Virus record (IMG/VR): IMGVR_UViG_3300021961_000024
Coordinates: 62,001 to 126,000 of that record
DNA: 64,000 nt
Strand: one strand, 5' to 3'
Source: a virus
In this document: piece by piece, positions 8,256-17,187 of the stretch
How positions within the stretch are numbered: the first letter of the stretch is position 1
Layout of the letters: every line of letters begins with the position of its first letter
The notes under the pieces: model-generated
Database searches by the model: none
What the model was told of the DNA's origin: nothing
Seen by the model: the letters and a program-made list of their open reading frames with translations, nothing else
Position numbers and translations under genes: made by a program

Positions 8256-9016
8256 TGTTCGGGACACACTTTTATCATCAGCGTTTACGTAAATCAGTAG
8301 CAGCCTTTGGGTCGCTATTTAATAATCTATACGTGATCCGTCAGAATTCTTCTGGTAATGTAATCAGTCAAGTAAAAGTTCCTCTTGCATATGCACCAAG
8401 AGAAAAATATCTAGAAAGAATTCGCGCTCAACAAAATCTAGACACTGATCAATCAATTGCTCTTAAACTTCCCAGAATGTCATTTGAGATTACATCTCTT
8501 CAATATGATTCGACTCGTATGGTTGCAAAGACCAATAAGTTTTCTGCATATGATACAGATACGAATAAAAAAGTATTTTATGCTGGCGTTCCTTATAACG
8601 TATTTTTTAGCTTAAACATTTATGCTGATACGCAAGATGATGCTTTACAAATTGTGGAACAAATCATTCCATATTTTAGTCCTCAATATTCTCTATCGCT
8701 TAAACCTTTTGCAAGTTATCCTAATATTAAAGAAGATGTTCCAATTACTATTGTAGGATCTACCTTCTCTGATGACTTCGAAGGTGCTGTAGAAAGCCGT
8801 AGAACTATAACATATACATTAGATTTTGAGATGAAAACTATGTTTTATGGTCCTATCGGTGATAGTAAAATTATTCGCGAAATCCAAACTAATTTTTATT
8901 TAATGGGCGATTCTGATGGTAGAGTAAGTAAGTATACTATAGTACCGAATCCATCAGATGTTGATCCAGATTCGGATTATGGATTTACTATAACTACAAT
9001 TAATGATGTGCCATAG
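8255..9016 (+). CDS. gp15: Tail sheath stabiliser / tail completion protein gp15-like
   Basis: The N-terminus FGTHFYHQRLRKSVAAFGSLF and the central LPRMSFEITSLQYDSTR motif fit T4 gp15, a hexameric ring that caps the top of the tail and joins it to the neck. Its 253 aa are close to the T4 length (272). It is translationally coupled to gp14. Confidence 0.9.
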   Translation: MFGTHFYHQRLRKSVAAFGSLFNNLYVIRQNSSGNVISQVKVPLAYAPREKYLERIRAQQNLDTDQSIALKLPRMSFEITSLQYDSTRMVAKTNKFSAYDTDTNKKVFYAGVPYNVFFSLNIYADTQDDALQIVEQIIPYFSPQYSLSLKPFASYPNIKEDVPITIVGSTFSDDFEGAVESRRTITYTLDFEMKTMFYGPIGDSKIIREIQTNFYLMGDSDGRVSKYTIVPNPSDVDPDSDYGFTITTINDVP

Positions 9017-9024
9017 GAAATGAT

Positions 9025-9387
9025 ATGGAAGATTCTGATAAACAAGTACAAGATGATTTTGAATATTCCCGCAAAGTTTACTTAGATCTAATCGCTACGG
9101 GTCAAGAAGCATTGCAAGGTATGCTAGACGTAGCAGATCAAACCCAGCACCCAAGATCTTTTGAAGTTTTAGGTGGACTAATTAAACACATCAGTGATGT
9201 GAACGATAGACTTATGGACGTACATAAAAAGAAAAAGGATATGCAGAAAAAAGATATTCCTGCATTACCACAAACTACAAATAATTTATTTGTGGGTTCT
9301 ACGGCAGAACTTCAAAAAATGTTATTAAGTAGTAGACAACAAAATGATAATGTAATTGATATAAACGACTATAAGAAAGATGAATGA
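9025..9387 (+). CDS. gp16: Terminase small subunit gp16-like
   Basis: This 120 aa helical protein contains DFEYSRKVYLDLIATGQEAL and ARDQTQHPRSFEV-like segments (actual text VADQTQHPRSFEVL) followed by a lysine-rich coiled region. T4 gp16 (164 aa) has the same plan and stimulates the gp17 motor. It lies between gp15 and gp17 and overlaps gp17 by 8 nt. Confidence 0.88.
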   Translation: MEDSDKQVQDDFEYSRKVYLDLIATGQEALQGMLDVADQTQHPRSFEVLGGLIKHISDVNDRLMDVHKKKKDMQKKDIPALPQTTNNLFVGSTAELQKMLLSSRQQNDNVIDINDYKKDE

Positions 9388-10978
9388 TTCATATAATGGT
9401 AATGCCAGCATTAAAGCAGATGGCGTTATCCATAATTTCACGCAAAGAGAAATCCAAGAATATGTTAAATGTTCTCAGGATGCCAGTTATTTCGCCAGAG
9501 CATACTGTAAAGTAATTTCTCTGGATAAAGGTCTTGTGCCGTTTGATCTTTATCCATATCAAACGGAAATGTTTGACCATTTTAATTCGAATCGATTTTC
9601 CGTTGTTCTAGCATGTCGTCAGTCTGGTAAGTCTATTTCATCTGTAGCTTATCTTCTCTGGTATGCTATCTTTCATCCAGATAAGACAGTTGCTATTCTA
9701 GCCAACAAAGGTGATACCGCGCGGGAGATGCTCGCCCGCGTGACCCTTATGCTAGAAAATCTCCCATTCTTTTTACAGCCTGGTACAAAGGTTTTAAATA
9801 AGGGTTCATTAGAATTTAGTAATAATTCTCGTATCATAGCACGAGCGACTTCTGGTAGCTCGATTCGCGGTATGTCCGTTAACCTACTTTATCTAGACGA
9901 ATTTGCATTCGTAGAACGTGCTACTGAATTCTATACTTCAACATATCCTGTTATTTCATCTGGTAAAGACACTCGCATTATTATTACCTCTACCGCAAAT
10001 GGTATTGGTAATATGTTCCATAAAATATGGGAAAGCGCAGTACAAGGTGTAAGCGAATATAAACCATTCCGAGTTGATTGGTGGATGGTACCAGGAAGAG
10101 ATGAAGAATGGAAGCGGAAGACTATTGCAAATACTTCACAGCTTCAGTTCGACCAGGAATTTGGTAATACATTCTTTGGTACTGGGGATACGTTGATCTC
10201 TGCGGATACTCTTATGTCGCTTAGATCTATGCCTTATAAAATGAGAACCGCAGATGATGTTTTCATTTATGAAGAGGCAATTAAAAACCACGAGTATATT
10301 ATGTTAGTGGATGTTGCGAAGGGAAGAGGTCTGGATTATTCTACTTTTAATGTGATCGATGTAACATGTAGACCTTGGAAACAGGTCGCGGTTTATCGAA
10401 ATAATACTATCTCTCCTATCCTCTTCCCCAATATTATTTATAAGTACGCAACTTCTTACAACGAAGCTTTAGTAATTATTGAGAATAATGATGCTGGACA
10501 ATTGGTATGTAATGGTCTTTATATGGACCTAGAATATGAAAATATGTTTGTTGAGTCTGCGATTAAAGCGAATTCACTCGGCATTAATATGAATAGAAAA
10601 GTAAAACGTATCGGATGTTCGGGATTTAAAGATGTACTCGAGAATAAAAAATTAGAAATCGTAGATCAAAATACAATTCTAGAAATTAGTACGTTTGTAG
10701 CCAAAGGTCAATCCTATGAAGCTAGTGATGGTAACCACGACGACCTAGTAATGAATCTAGTTTTATTTGGTTATTTTATTAGCACTAGTTACTTTGCGGA
10801 TATTACTGATATTAATATTAAACAAATGCTATTTGAACAAAATATGAAAGCCATCGAGGATGATGTATTACCATTCGGATTCATTAATGACAACGAAGAT
10901 GAAATTGCGGCAATCGAACAAGCTCGTAAAAACGATGATTGGGAGTGGGCAATTGATCCAACACATCGAAATTTTTAA
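9380..10978 (+). CDS. gp17: Terminase large subunit gp17-like (packaging ATPase/nuclease)
   Basis: Walker A CRQSGKS at residues 79-85, Walker B LLYLDEFAFVE near 168-178, a coupling motif STANG near 205, and a C-terminal RNase H-like nuclease domain starting with MLVDVAKGRGLDYS. The 532 aa compare with 610 in T4. It pumps DNA into proheads and cuts the concatemer. It is followed by a late promoter for the tail genes. Confidence 0.95.
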   Translation: MNDSYNGNASIKADGVIHNFTQREIQEYVKCSQDASYFARAYCKVISLDKGLVPFDLYPYQTEMFDHFNSNRFSVVLACRQSGKSISSVAYLLWYAIFHPDKTVAILANKGDTAREMLARVTLMLENLPFFLQPGTKVLNKGSLEFSNNSRIIARATSGSSIRGMSVNLLYLDEFAFVERATEFYTSTYPVISSGKDTRIIITSTANGIGNMFHKIWESAVQGVSEYKPFRVDWWMVPGRDEEWKRKTIANTSQLQFDQEFGNTFFGTGDTLISADTLMSLRSMPYKMRTADDVFIYEEAIKNHEYIMLVDVAKGRGLDYSTFNVIDVTCRPWKQVAVYRNNTISPILFPNIIYKYATSYNEALVIIENNDAGQLVCNGLYMDLEYENMFVESAIKANSLGINMNRKVKRIGCSGFKDVLENKKLEIVDQNTILEISTFVAKGQSYEASDGNHDDLVMNLVLFGYFISTSYFADITDINIKQMLFEQNMKAIEDDVLPFGFINDNEDEIAAIEQARKNDDWEWAIDPTHRNF

Positions 10979-10982
10979 ATAT

Positions 10983-10990
10983 TATAAATA
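10983..10990 (+). promoter_or_regulatory. T4-type late promoter (TATAAATA)
   Basis: TATAAATA 5 nt after the gp17 stop and 56 nt before the tail sheath start, with an AAGGAG ribosome site just upstream of that start. It probably drives sheath and tube expression. Confidence 0.8.
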
Positions 10991-11046
10991 ATAGTAATGA
11001 ACATTCTTATGATGATTATACGTATAATTTTTAAGGAGAACATCCA

Positions 11047-12870
11047 ATGGCATTAGGAATTCCTTCCGCTTCTCCTGCAGTAAACTTTAGGGAGATTGAT
11101 CTAACCGGATCAGTTCCTAACCAAGTCGGATCAACCGGCGGTATTGCAGGCAATTTTAGTTGGGGTCCCGTTGCTGAGCCAATCCTAGTTTCAAATGAAG
11201 CTGGTCTTGTATCGGTTTTCGGTGCGCCAACCACAGCAAATACAATTGATTTTCATAGCGCATCATACTTCCTAAAGTATGCTAATGCACTATATGTAGT
11301 TAGAGAAATTGATGGCGATTCGGCAAGCGATGCTAGCGCCAGAAACGCTTACGCCCCAGTTTCTTCGGCAGGCGATGCCGCTACAACTTCCCCACTAGTA
11401 AAGAATAAATCTGATTTCGATATTCAAGACGTTAATCTTGATGATTATTCTGGCGATAGCGATGGCAATGCAGTTCGCGGTCATACACTTATCGCTCGCT
11501 ATCCCGGCACTTTAGGCAATAGCCTAGAAGTTCAGATTTGCCCAGGTGATTCAGATGCTAACGCAGTGTTTAATGCATGGGCTTATAAAAATGAATTTGA
11601 TGGGGCTCCAGGTACATCTGATTACGTAAGTGCTAGAGATGGCGCTTGGGACGAAGTCCACGTAGTAGTCATTGATAAAAACGGAACTATTAGTGGTACA
11701 GCCGGAACTATTTTAGAAAAATATCCATATGTTTCTACTGCATCAGATGCAAAAGATCATGATGGTGATGGTAATTATATTCGAGATATCATTAACGAAA
11801 GATCTAATTATATCTATTTTTCCTCGTTCGGTTCTTCTCTATCTTTCGACAGCGACGAATGGGGTCTTTCATCAAATCTAGGTACTGCTACTACAGCCGG
11901 TTCGGCTAAAACTTATACGAACAATTTGCCAGTTAGAACTTATACTTTAGGCAATGGTGTAAATAGCGGCACTCTAGCTCTTGCAGATCAGTTAAGAGCT
12001 CAAGATAGATTTGAGGATCCTGAAACTCTTTCAGTAGATATTTTAATTGCACCTCCAATGGGTACCTTTAACGATCAAGTGTCTGCCACTAATGATTTAG
12101 TAGCTATTGCCGCTTCTCGTAAAGATTGCATTGTAGTATCATCTACTAATAGAGCCGGTATAATTAACACAGCAAAAGCGGGTATTTCTACTAATATCGC
12201 GCTCTGCGCTAATTCGTTTACTAACTCTTCATATCTTGCTGTGGATGGTAACTTCTTTAAAATTTACGATAAGTATAACGATCAATACATCTGGATCCCA
12301 GCCGCTTCTTCCACTGCCGGCTTAATGGCAGCTACTGATGCAAATGCTGGACCTTGGTGGTCACCTGCCGGTCAAAGCCGCGGCCAATACCTAGGTGTTA
12401 CAGGATTGGCTTGGAACCCCAATAAAACTGAAAGAGATACTCTCTATAAAGCCGGGGTTAACCCTATTGCTACTCTTGTCGGTCAAGGTACACTTCTATA
12501 CGGTGATAAAACAAAACTAAATAGACCAAGTGCATTCGACCGTATTAACGTACGTAGACTGTTCCTCAAGATTGAAAAAGATATCGTAGCATATGCTAAA
12601 ACAGTTATGTTTGAATTCAACGATGAATTTACTCGTTCAGAGTTTACTTCGGTAGTTGAAGCATATCTAAGAGATATTCAAGCTCGTAGAGGTATTCAAG
12701 ACTTCCGCGTCGTATGTGACGAGACGAACAACACTGCTGCAGTCGTTGACAACAACGAATTTATTGCGTCTGTGTTCATTAAGCCTTCTCGGTCTATCAA
12801 CTTCATTACCCTCAACTTCATCTCGGTTCGCTCTGGCGTTTCGTTCGAAGAAGTTGTTGGCAGAGTATAA
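11047..12870 (+). CDS. gp18: Contractile tail sheath protein gp18-like
   Basis: The N-terminus SPAVNFREIDLTGSVPNQVGSTGGIAG (shown here only in part: SPAVNFREIDLT) and the C-terminal core with RINVRRLFLKIEKDI and FEFNDEFTRSEF are typical of T4 sheath subunits. Its 607 aa compare with 659 in T4. The variable middle (residues 80-300) is Asp/Ser/Gly-rich, consistent with surface-exposed sheath domains. It polymerises around gp19 and contracts during infection. Confidence 0.94.
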   Translation: MALGIPSASPAVNFREIDLTGSVPNQVGSTGGIAGNFSWGPVAEPILVSNEAGLVSVFGAPTTANTIDFHSASYFLKYANALYVVREIDGDSASDASARNAYAPVSSAGDAATTSPLVKNKSDFDIQDVNLDDYSGDSDGNAVRGHTLIARYPGTLGNSLEVQICPGDSDANAVFNAWAYKNEFDGAPGTSDYVSARDGAWDEVHVVVIDKNGTISGTAGTILEKYPYVSTASDAKDHDGDGNYIRDIINERSNYIYFSSFGSSLSFDSDEWGLSSNLGTATTAGSAKTYTNNLPVRTYTLGNGVNSGTLALADQLRAQDRFEDPETLSVDILIAPPMGTFNDQVSATNDLVAIAASRKDCIVVSSTNRAGIINTAKAGISTNIALCANSFTNSSYLAVDGNFFKIYDKYNDQYIWIPAASSTAGLMAATDANAGPWWSPAGQSRGQYLGVTGLAWNPNKTERDTLYKAGVNPIATLVGQGTLLYGDKTKLNRPSAFDRINVRRLFLKIEKDIVAYAKTVMFEFNDEFTRSEFTSVVEAYLRDIQARRGIQDFRVVCDETNNTAAVVDNNEFIASVFIKPSRSINFITLNFISVRSGVSFEEVVGRV

Positions 12871-12885
12871 TAGGAGATACCGAAA

Positions 12886-13413
12886 ATGGCTCAAGTTACC
12901 AACGTCTTAGATTTCAAAAAGAAACTAATCGGGGGTGGCGCTCGCGCCAACCTCTTCCGCGCTGAGATTACGAACTCGCCACTAGGTGCGATTTCTGAAG
13001 AATCCAGCTTCCTTATCAAAACTGCAGAAATGCCAGGTTCAACGATTACTCCTATCATTATTCCATTCCGCGGGCGTCAGCTTAAGGTTTCTGGTGATAG
13101 AACGTTTGATCCATGGACTGTTACAGTTATCAATGATGCTAATTTTACCATCCGTAAGTTCGTAGAGCGTTGGATGAGCTTAATTAACAATCATGAAGAT
13201 AACCAAGGTCTAAATGATGGCTATTTCGGTACGCTCAAAGTTCATCAACTGAATCGCGATGGTTCAGATACTAGAAGCTATGAGTTTGTGGAAGCTTGGC
13301 CTTCAGATCTAGGCCCGATCTCAGTGTCGTACGATAACGAAAACCAATTGGAAGAATATCAGATTACGTTCCAGTATCAGTACTGGACTACTCCTGATCT
13401 AATCAAAGGTTAA
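12886..13413 (+). CDS. gp19: Tail tube protein gp19-like
   Basis: The 175 aa protein has tail-tube fold features: SSFLIKTAEMPGSTITPIIIPFRGRQLKVSGDR (in part: AEMPGSTITPIIIPFRG) and WTVTVINDANFTIRKFVERW. T4 gp19 has 163 aa. It lies directly after the sheath gene with a GGAG ribosome site. A more divergent paralogue lies at 20244. Confidence 0.94.
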   Translation: MAQVTNVLDFKKKLIGGGARANLFRAEITNSPLGAISEESSFLIKTAEMPGSTITPIIIPFRGRQLKVSGDRTFDPWTVTVINDANFTIRKFVERWMSLINNHEDNQGLNDGYFGTLKVHQLNRDGSDTRSYEFVEAWPSDLGPISVSYDNENQLEEYQITFQYQYWTTPDLIKG

Positions 13414-13420
13414 TTGGTCT

Positions 13421-13428
13421 TATAAATA
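13421..13428 (+). promoter_or_regulatory. T4-type late promoter (TATAAATA)
   Basis: TATAAATA 8 nt after the gp19 stop. The expected transcription start falls about 13433-13435, exactly at the 5' edge of a 9 bp hairpin, so the gp20 message would begin with that stem. Confidence 0.8.
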
Positions 13429-13432
13429 ATTT

Positions 13433-13454
13433 GGAAGGGCGGAAACGCCCTTCC
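13433..13454 (+). terminator. 9 bp GAAA-loop hairpin (terminator or 5' mRNA stem)
   Basis: Perfect stem GGAAGGGCG/CGCCCTTCC with a GAAA tetraloop between genes 19 and 20. No T-run follows, so it is a weak intrinsic terminator at best. Its position right after the late promoter suggests a 5'-terminal stabilising stem on the portal message. Confidence 0.6.
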
Positions 13455-13480
13455 TAACCCGTGTGATTAAGGAAACAGAA

Positions 13481-15133
13481 ATGGCAGAAAATAGTATTCG
13501 CTTATTTGGCTTTGAGATTAAAAGAGCCAAAGCTCCTCAGAGCGAAAAAGTAGTATCAGTTGTGCCACCTACCGATGAGGATGGTGCAGGCTATGTTACA
13601 GCGTCAGCTTCTGGGATCTATGGACATTATGTAGATATTGATGGTGATCATGCAAAAGATAACCATCAGCTGATCCTAAAATATAGAGGCATTTCGATGC
13701 ATCCTGAAGTAGATATGGCGATTGAAGAAATTGTTAATGAATCTATTTCGGTTTCAGAACTTGAATCGTCTGTTGATCTTGTATTAGATAAAGTGGAAGC
13801 TTCTGACAAGATTAAGAATTCGATGAAAGAAGAATTTGACGATATCGTTTCAATGTTAAATTTTAACGATAATGGTCACGATATGTTCCGCAGATGGTAT
13901 GTGGATGGACGCCTAGTTCACCATATCATCGTAGATCCATCTAATTTGAAGGCTGGTATCAAGGAACTCAGATTTATTGATGCTACTAAGATTCGTAAAG
14001 TTCGTGAAGTTAAATACAAAAAAGATGAATCTACAGGTGCACAACTTGTAAACGGAGTCGAAGAATATTACATCTATCAGGAAAAACCTGGATCAAATAC
14101 AAACAATGCTGTCAAGATGACGCTTGATTCTGTCAGCTATGTTTCTTCAGGTTTATTGGATGAGACACGTAAAAAAGTAGTTTCATATCTTCATAAAGCT
14201 CTTAAGCCAGTTAACCAGCTCCGCATGATGGAAGATTCGCTAGTTATCTATCGTCTCGCACGTGCGCCTGAGCGTCGTATTTTTTACATCGATGTTGGTA
14301 ACTTGCCAAAGAATAAAGCTGAAGAATATCTAAAAGGTATTATGACTAAGTATCGTAACAAGCTTGTTTACGATTCTGAGACTGGTGTTATTCGTGATGA
14401 ACGGAAACACATGTCAATGCTTGAAGATTACTGGCTCCCACGCCGTGAAGGTGGTAGAAGCACAGAGATTACTAGTCTTCCTGGTGGTGAAAACCTTGGT
14501 CAGATCGATGACGTTATCTACTTCCAGAAGCGTCTATATAGATCGCTTAACGTTCCTCTAAATAGACTTGAGCAAGAGTCACAGTTCTCACTTGGTAGAT
14601 CATCAGAGATTACTCGTGATGAGGTTAAGTTCCAAAAGTTTATCGATAAACTACGTAAAAAATTCTCTAAATTGTTCCTAGAGCTATTAAAGAAACAGCT
14701 TGTTATGAAAGGTATAATTACAGAGGAAGATTGGCAACAATGGAAGAATGATATCGTGGTTGATTACATCCGCGACAATCACTTTGCCGAATTAAAAGAA
14801 AACGATATCTTGCGTGAAAAGGTACAGACACTGGATATGGTTAACCAGTATGTTGGTGAATACTTTACTAAAGAATGGGTACTGAAAAACGTATTAAGAT
14901 ATGACGACGACGATATTAAAGAACTAGAGAAAGTGTCTGCTGAAACTGCTGCAGCAAATGATGAAGAAGAACGGAATCAAGCTGCTGCAGCGCAACAAGA
15001 TCAGGACAATCAAATGGCTTTAGCTCAAGCTCAAAGAGAAAAAGAGCAGGCTAAGAATAAAGAGGATCCTAATCATGTGACAATCAGAGGTAATGCCTCA
15101 AATATTGCTAAATTAGTTCAAAATAAACGTTAA
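13481..15133 (+). CDS. gp20: Portal vertex protein gp20-like
   Basis: Has the T4 portal signatures HPEVDMAIEEIVNESI, EDSLVIYRLARAPERRIFYIDVG and MLEDYWLPRREGGRSTEI. The dodecameric portal sits at one head vertex and is the DNA entry and exit gate. Its 550 aa from ATG 13481 compare with 524 in T4. I chose 13481 over 13463 because AAGGAAAC precedes it at correct spacing. The Gln/Ala-rich C-terminus is a likely flexible tail. Confidence 0.94.
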   Translation: MAENSIRLFGFEIKRAKAPQSEKVVSVVPPTDEDGAGYVTASASGIYGHYVDIDGDHAKDNHQLILKYRGISMHPEVDMAIEEIVNESISVSELESSVDLVLDKVEASDKIKNSMKEEFDDIVSMLNFNDNGHDMFRRWYVDGRLVHHIIVDPSNLKAGIKELRFIDATKIRKVREVKYKKDESTGAQLVNGVEEYYIYQEKPGSNTNNAVKMTLDSVSYVSSGLLDETRKKVVSYLHKALKPVNQLRMMEDSLVIYRLARAPERRIFYIDVGNLPKNKAEEYLKGIMTKYRNKLVYDSETGVIRDERKHMSMLEDYWLPRREGGRSTEITSLPGGENLGQIDDVIYFQKRLYRSLNVPLNRLEQESQFSLGRSSEITRDEVKFQKFIDKLRKKFSKLFLELLKKQLVMKGIITEEDWQQWKNDIVVDYIRDNHFAELKENDILREKVQTLDMVNQYVGEYFTKEWVLKNVLRYDDDDIKELEKVSAETAAANDEEERNQAAAAQQDQDNQMALAQAQREKEQAKNKEDPNHVTIRGNASNIAKLVQNKR

Positions 15134-15145
15134 AATTTTAAAATG

Positions 15146-15153
15146 TATAAATA
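15146..15153 (+). promoter_or_regulatory. T4-type late promoter (TATAAATA)
   Basis: TATAAATA 12 nt after the gp20 stop and 19 nt before the gene 67-like start, with AAGGAG as ribosome site. It probably drives the core-protease-scaffold-capsid transcript. Confidence 0.8.
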
Positions 15154-15171
15154 ATATACAAGGAGTATAAA

Positions 15172-15459
15172 ATGAGTGAAATTGAGGATATGATTCAATT
15201 TGTCATGGACGATAACTTTAATAAAGCCAATGACATTTTTAAAAATGCTATTGACGATAAAGTATCGGATGCACTAGAGCAAGAAAAAATTGGTTTAGCT
15301 GCAGACATTTTTAATGGTGGTCGCGTAGTTCAACCCGAAGAGGAAGAACTAGAAGGCGACGAAATTGTAGTCTCCGGCGAGGAAGACGATGAAGACTTTG
15401 AAATTACAGATGAAGATCTAGAAAATATCGATTTTGACGATATTGAAGACGAGGATTAA
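15172..15459 (+). CDS. gp67: Prohead core protein gp67-like
   Basis: This 95 aa protein has an N-terminal helical part (IEDMIQFVMDDNFNKANDIFKNAI) resembling T4 gp67/gp68 core proteins and a long Asp/Glu tail (residues 55-95). Gene 67 in T4 lies between 20 and 21, exactly as here, and its product is cleaved to internal peptides during head maturation. The acidic tail is longer than in T4 gp67 (80 aa), so a fused gp67/68 role is possible. Confidence 0.75.
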   Translation: MSEIEDMIQFVMDDNFNKANDIFKNAIDDKVSDALEQEKIGLAADIFNGGRVVQPEEEELEGDEIVVSGEEDDEDFEITDEDLENIDFDDIEDED

Positions 15460-15463
15460 TTAA

Positions 15464-16120
15464 ATGAAGCTGATCAGCGAATATGTAGAAAACGATATTC
15501 AATGTATCGTAGAAGCAAAAGAGAATGGCGAAAAGAATTTCGTCATTGAAGGTATTTTTGCTCAGGCTGATCAGAAGAATCGTAACGGAAGAATTTATCC
15601 ACGCCCCATTATGGAATCGGCGGTGAACAAATACGTTACAGAACAGGTTTCCAAGGGTCGTGCCGTTGGGGAGTTAAATCACCCAGACGGTCCTACCATT
15701 AACTTGGATAAAGTATCTCATAAGATTACTGAACTCAGATTTGAGGGAAATAATGTTATGGGTAAGGCACAAGTACTAGATACTCCTATGGGTAAAATTG
15801 TAAAAGGTTTACTTGAGGGCGGAGTACAACTAGGTGTGTCGACTCGTGGTATGGGAAGTCTCGAGCAACGAAATGGTGTTATGTATGTCAAGGAGGATTT
15901 CCACCTTGCTACCGTAGACATTGTTCAGGATCCATCTGCACCCCAAGCATTCGTTAATGGGATTATGGAGGGTGTTGAATGGGTTTGGAATAATGGCATC
16001 ATTGAGGCACGAGAGATTGAAAGAATTGAGACTGAAATTAAGAAAACGTCACGCGCAGGGCTTTACGAAGCACAGGTTCGTGAATACAAGAATTTCCTCT
16101 CGTTGATCAAAAATAAATAA
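15464..16120 (+). CDS. gp21: Prohead core protease gp21-like
   Basis: A phage prohead serine protease with catalytic H73 in GELNHPDG and S126 in LGVSTRG, preceded by NRNGRIYPR. It cleaves scaffold and core proteins and the capsid N-terminus before DNA packaging. Its 218 aa match T4 gp21 (212). It starts 4 nt after gp67 and lies before scaffold gp22. Confidence 0.94.
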   Translation: MKLISEYVENDIQCIVEAKENGEKNFVIEGIFAQADQKNRNGRIYPRPIMESAVNKYVTEQVSKGRAVGELNHPDGPTINLDKVSHKITELRFEGNNVMGKAQVLDTPMGKIVKGLLEGGVQLGVSTRGMGSLEQRNGVMYVKEDFHLATVDIVQDPSAPQAFVNGIMEGVEWVWNNGIIEAREIERIETEIKKTSRAGLYEAQVREYKNFLSLIKNK

Positions 16121-16130
16121 GGAGTTAAAC

Positions 16131-17165
16131 ATGACTGATCAAATTCAGGAACAGGATGTTGAGCTTGATGATATCGAGGAAGCTCACGATCCTAAAAACG
16201 CTGAAGCTCAGTCGGTTGCCTCAGTAGATAAAGCTGCAGCCACCGGCCCAGGCCAAGCTGCTACCCGTACTGGCGATAAAAGAAATTCCGAGCCAATGCC
16301 AAAAACAAAGGCTGGAATGATTAACGCCATGTATACAAAAATGTCTGGAATGAACAAGCAGTCGCTTCAGGCAATGTACAAGGGTATGCACGAAGACGTG
16401 GAATTTGAAGAAGAAGAAACAGCTGTTGTTTCGGAAGCTCAGATTGACGTTAATTCAGAACTCAAGCATCTTGTCGACAACGAGGCTACACTTTCTGAAG
16501 AGTTCAAGGAAAAGACCGCGGTTCTATTTGAAACCGCTGTTAACGCCAAGATCGCTGAAGAAGTTGAGCGTCTCGATGAACAGTACAAGGAAGAACTAGC
16601 TGAAGAAGTCAAGACCATGAAAGAATCAATGGTTGAGAAAATCGACAGCTACCTAAACTACGTGGTCGAAAACTGGATGGAAGAAAACAAAGTCGCCATT
16701 CAGAACGGTCTTCGTACAGAAATCGCTGAAGGTTTCATGAATAGCCTTAAGAATCTATTCACTGAATCTTACATCGAAGTTCCAGAAGGCAAAGTTGACC
16801 TAGTTGATGACCTAGCTGGTCAAGTTGAAGAACTAGAAGAAAAACTCAATAAGACAACCAAAGACGCTATCGGTCTTTCGGAAGAAATCGAAGTTCTCAA
16901 AAGAGAGCGCGTGATCGCCGAAGCCGCTAAAGGTCTTGCTGATACACAAGCTGAAAAGCTTGCTGGTCTTTGCGAGAAAATCGAATTCGAAGACGAAGTT
17001 TCTTTCGCTAAGAAAGTTGCTACTGTTAAAGAGTCATTCTTCAATGAAACCAAGACCGAAGCTAAAGCGATTGAAGAAGCTGCTGACGAGGGTGATACCG
17101 AGGAAGTTGCTATCCCATCAATCATGGAAGCCTACGTTTCTGCTCTTAGAAAAACACAAAAATAA
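16131..17165 (+). CDS. gp22: Prohead scaffold (core) protein gp22-like
   Basis: A highly charged Glu/Lys/Ala-rich protein with coiled-coil heptads through residues 110-330, located between protease and capsid as in T4. The N-terminus has a PGQAATRTGDKRNSEPMPKTKA segment (in part: TGDKRNSEPMPKTKAGM) characteristic of cyanophage-type gp22. Its 344 aa compare with 269 in T4. Codon use is noticeably more G/C-ending than in the accessory genes, as in gp23. Confidence 0.88.
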   Translation: MTDQIQEQDVELDDIEEAHDPKNAEAQSVASVDKAAATGPGQAATRTGDKRNSEPMPKTKAGMINAMYTKMSGMNKQSLQAMYKGMHEDVEFEEEETAVVSEAQIDVNSELKHLVDNEATLSEEFKEKTAVLFETAVNAKIAEEVERLDEQYKEELAEEVKTMKESMVEKIDSYLNYVVENWMEENKVAIQNGLRTEIAEGFMNSLKNLFTESYIEVPEGKVDLVDDLAGQVEELEEKLNKTTKDAIGLSEEIEVLKRERVIAEAAKGLADTQAEKLAGLCEKIEFEDEVSFAKKVATVKESFFNETKTEAKAIEEAADEGDTEEVAIPSIMEAYVSALRKTQK

Positions 17166-17187
17166 TTTAATTAAGGAGTAATGACAA

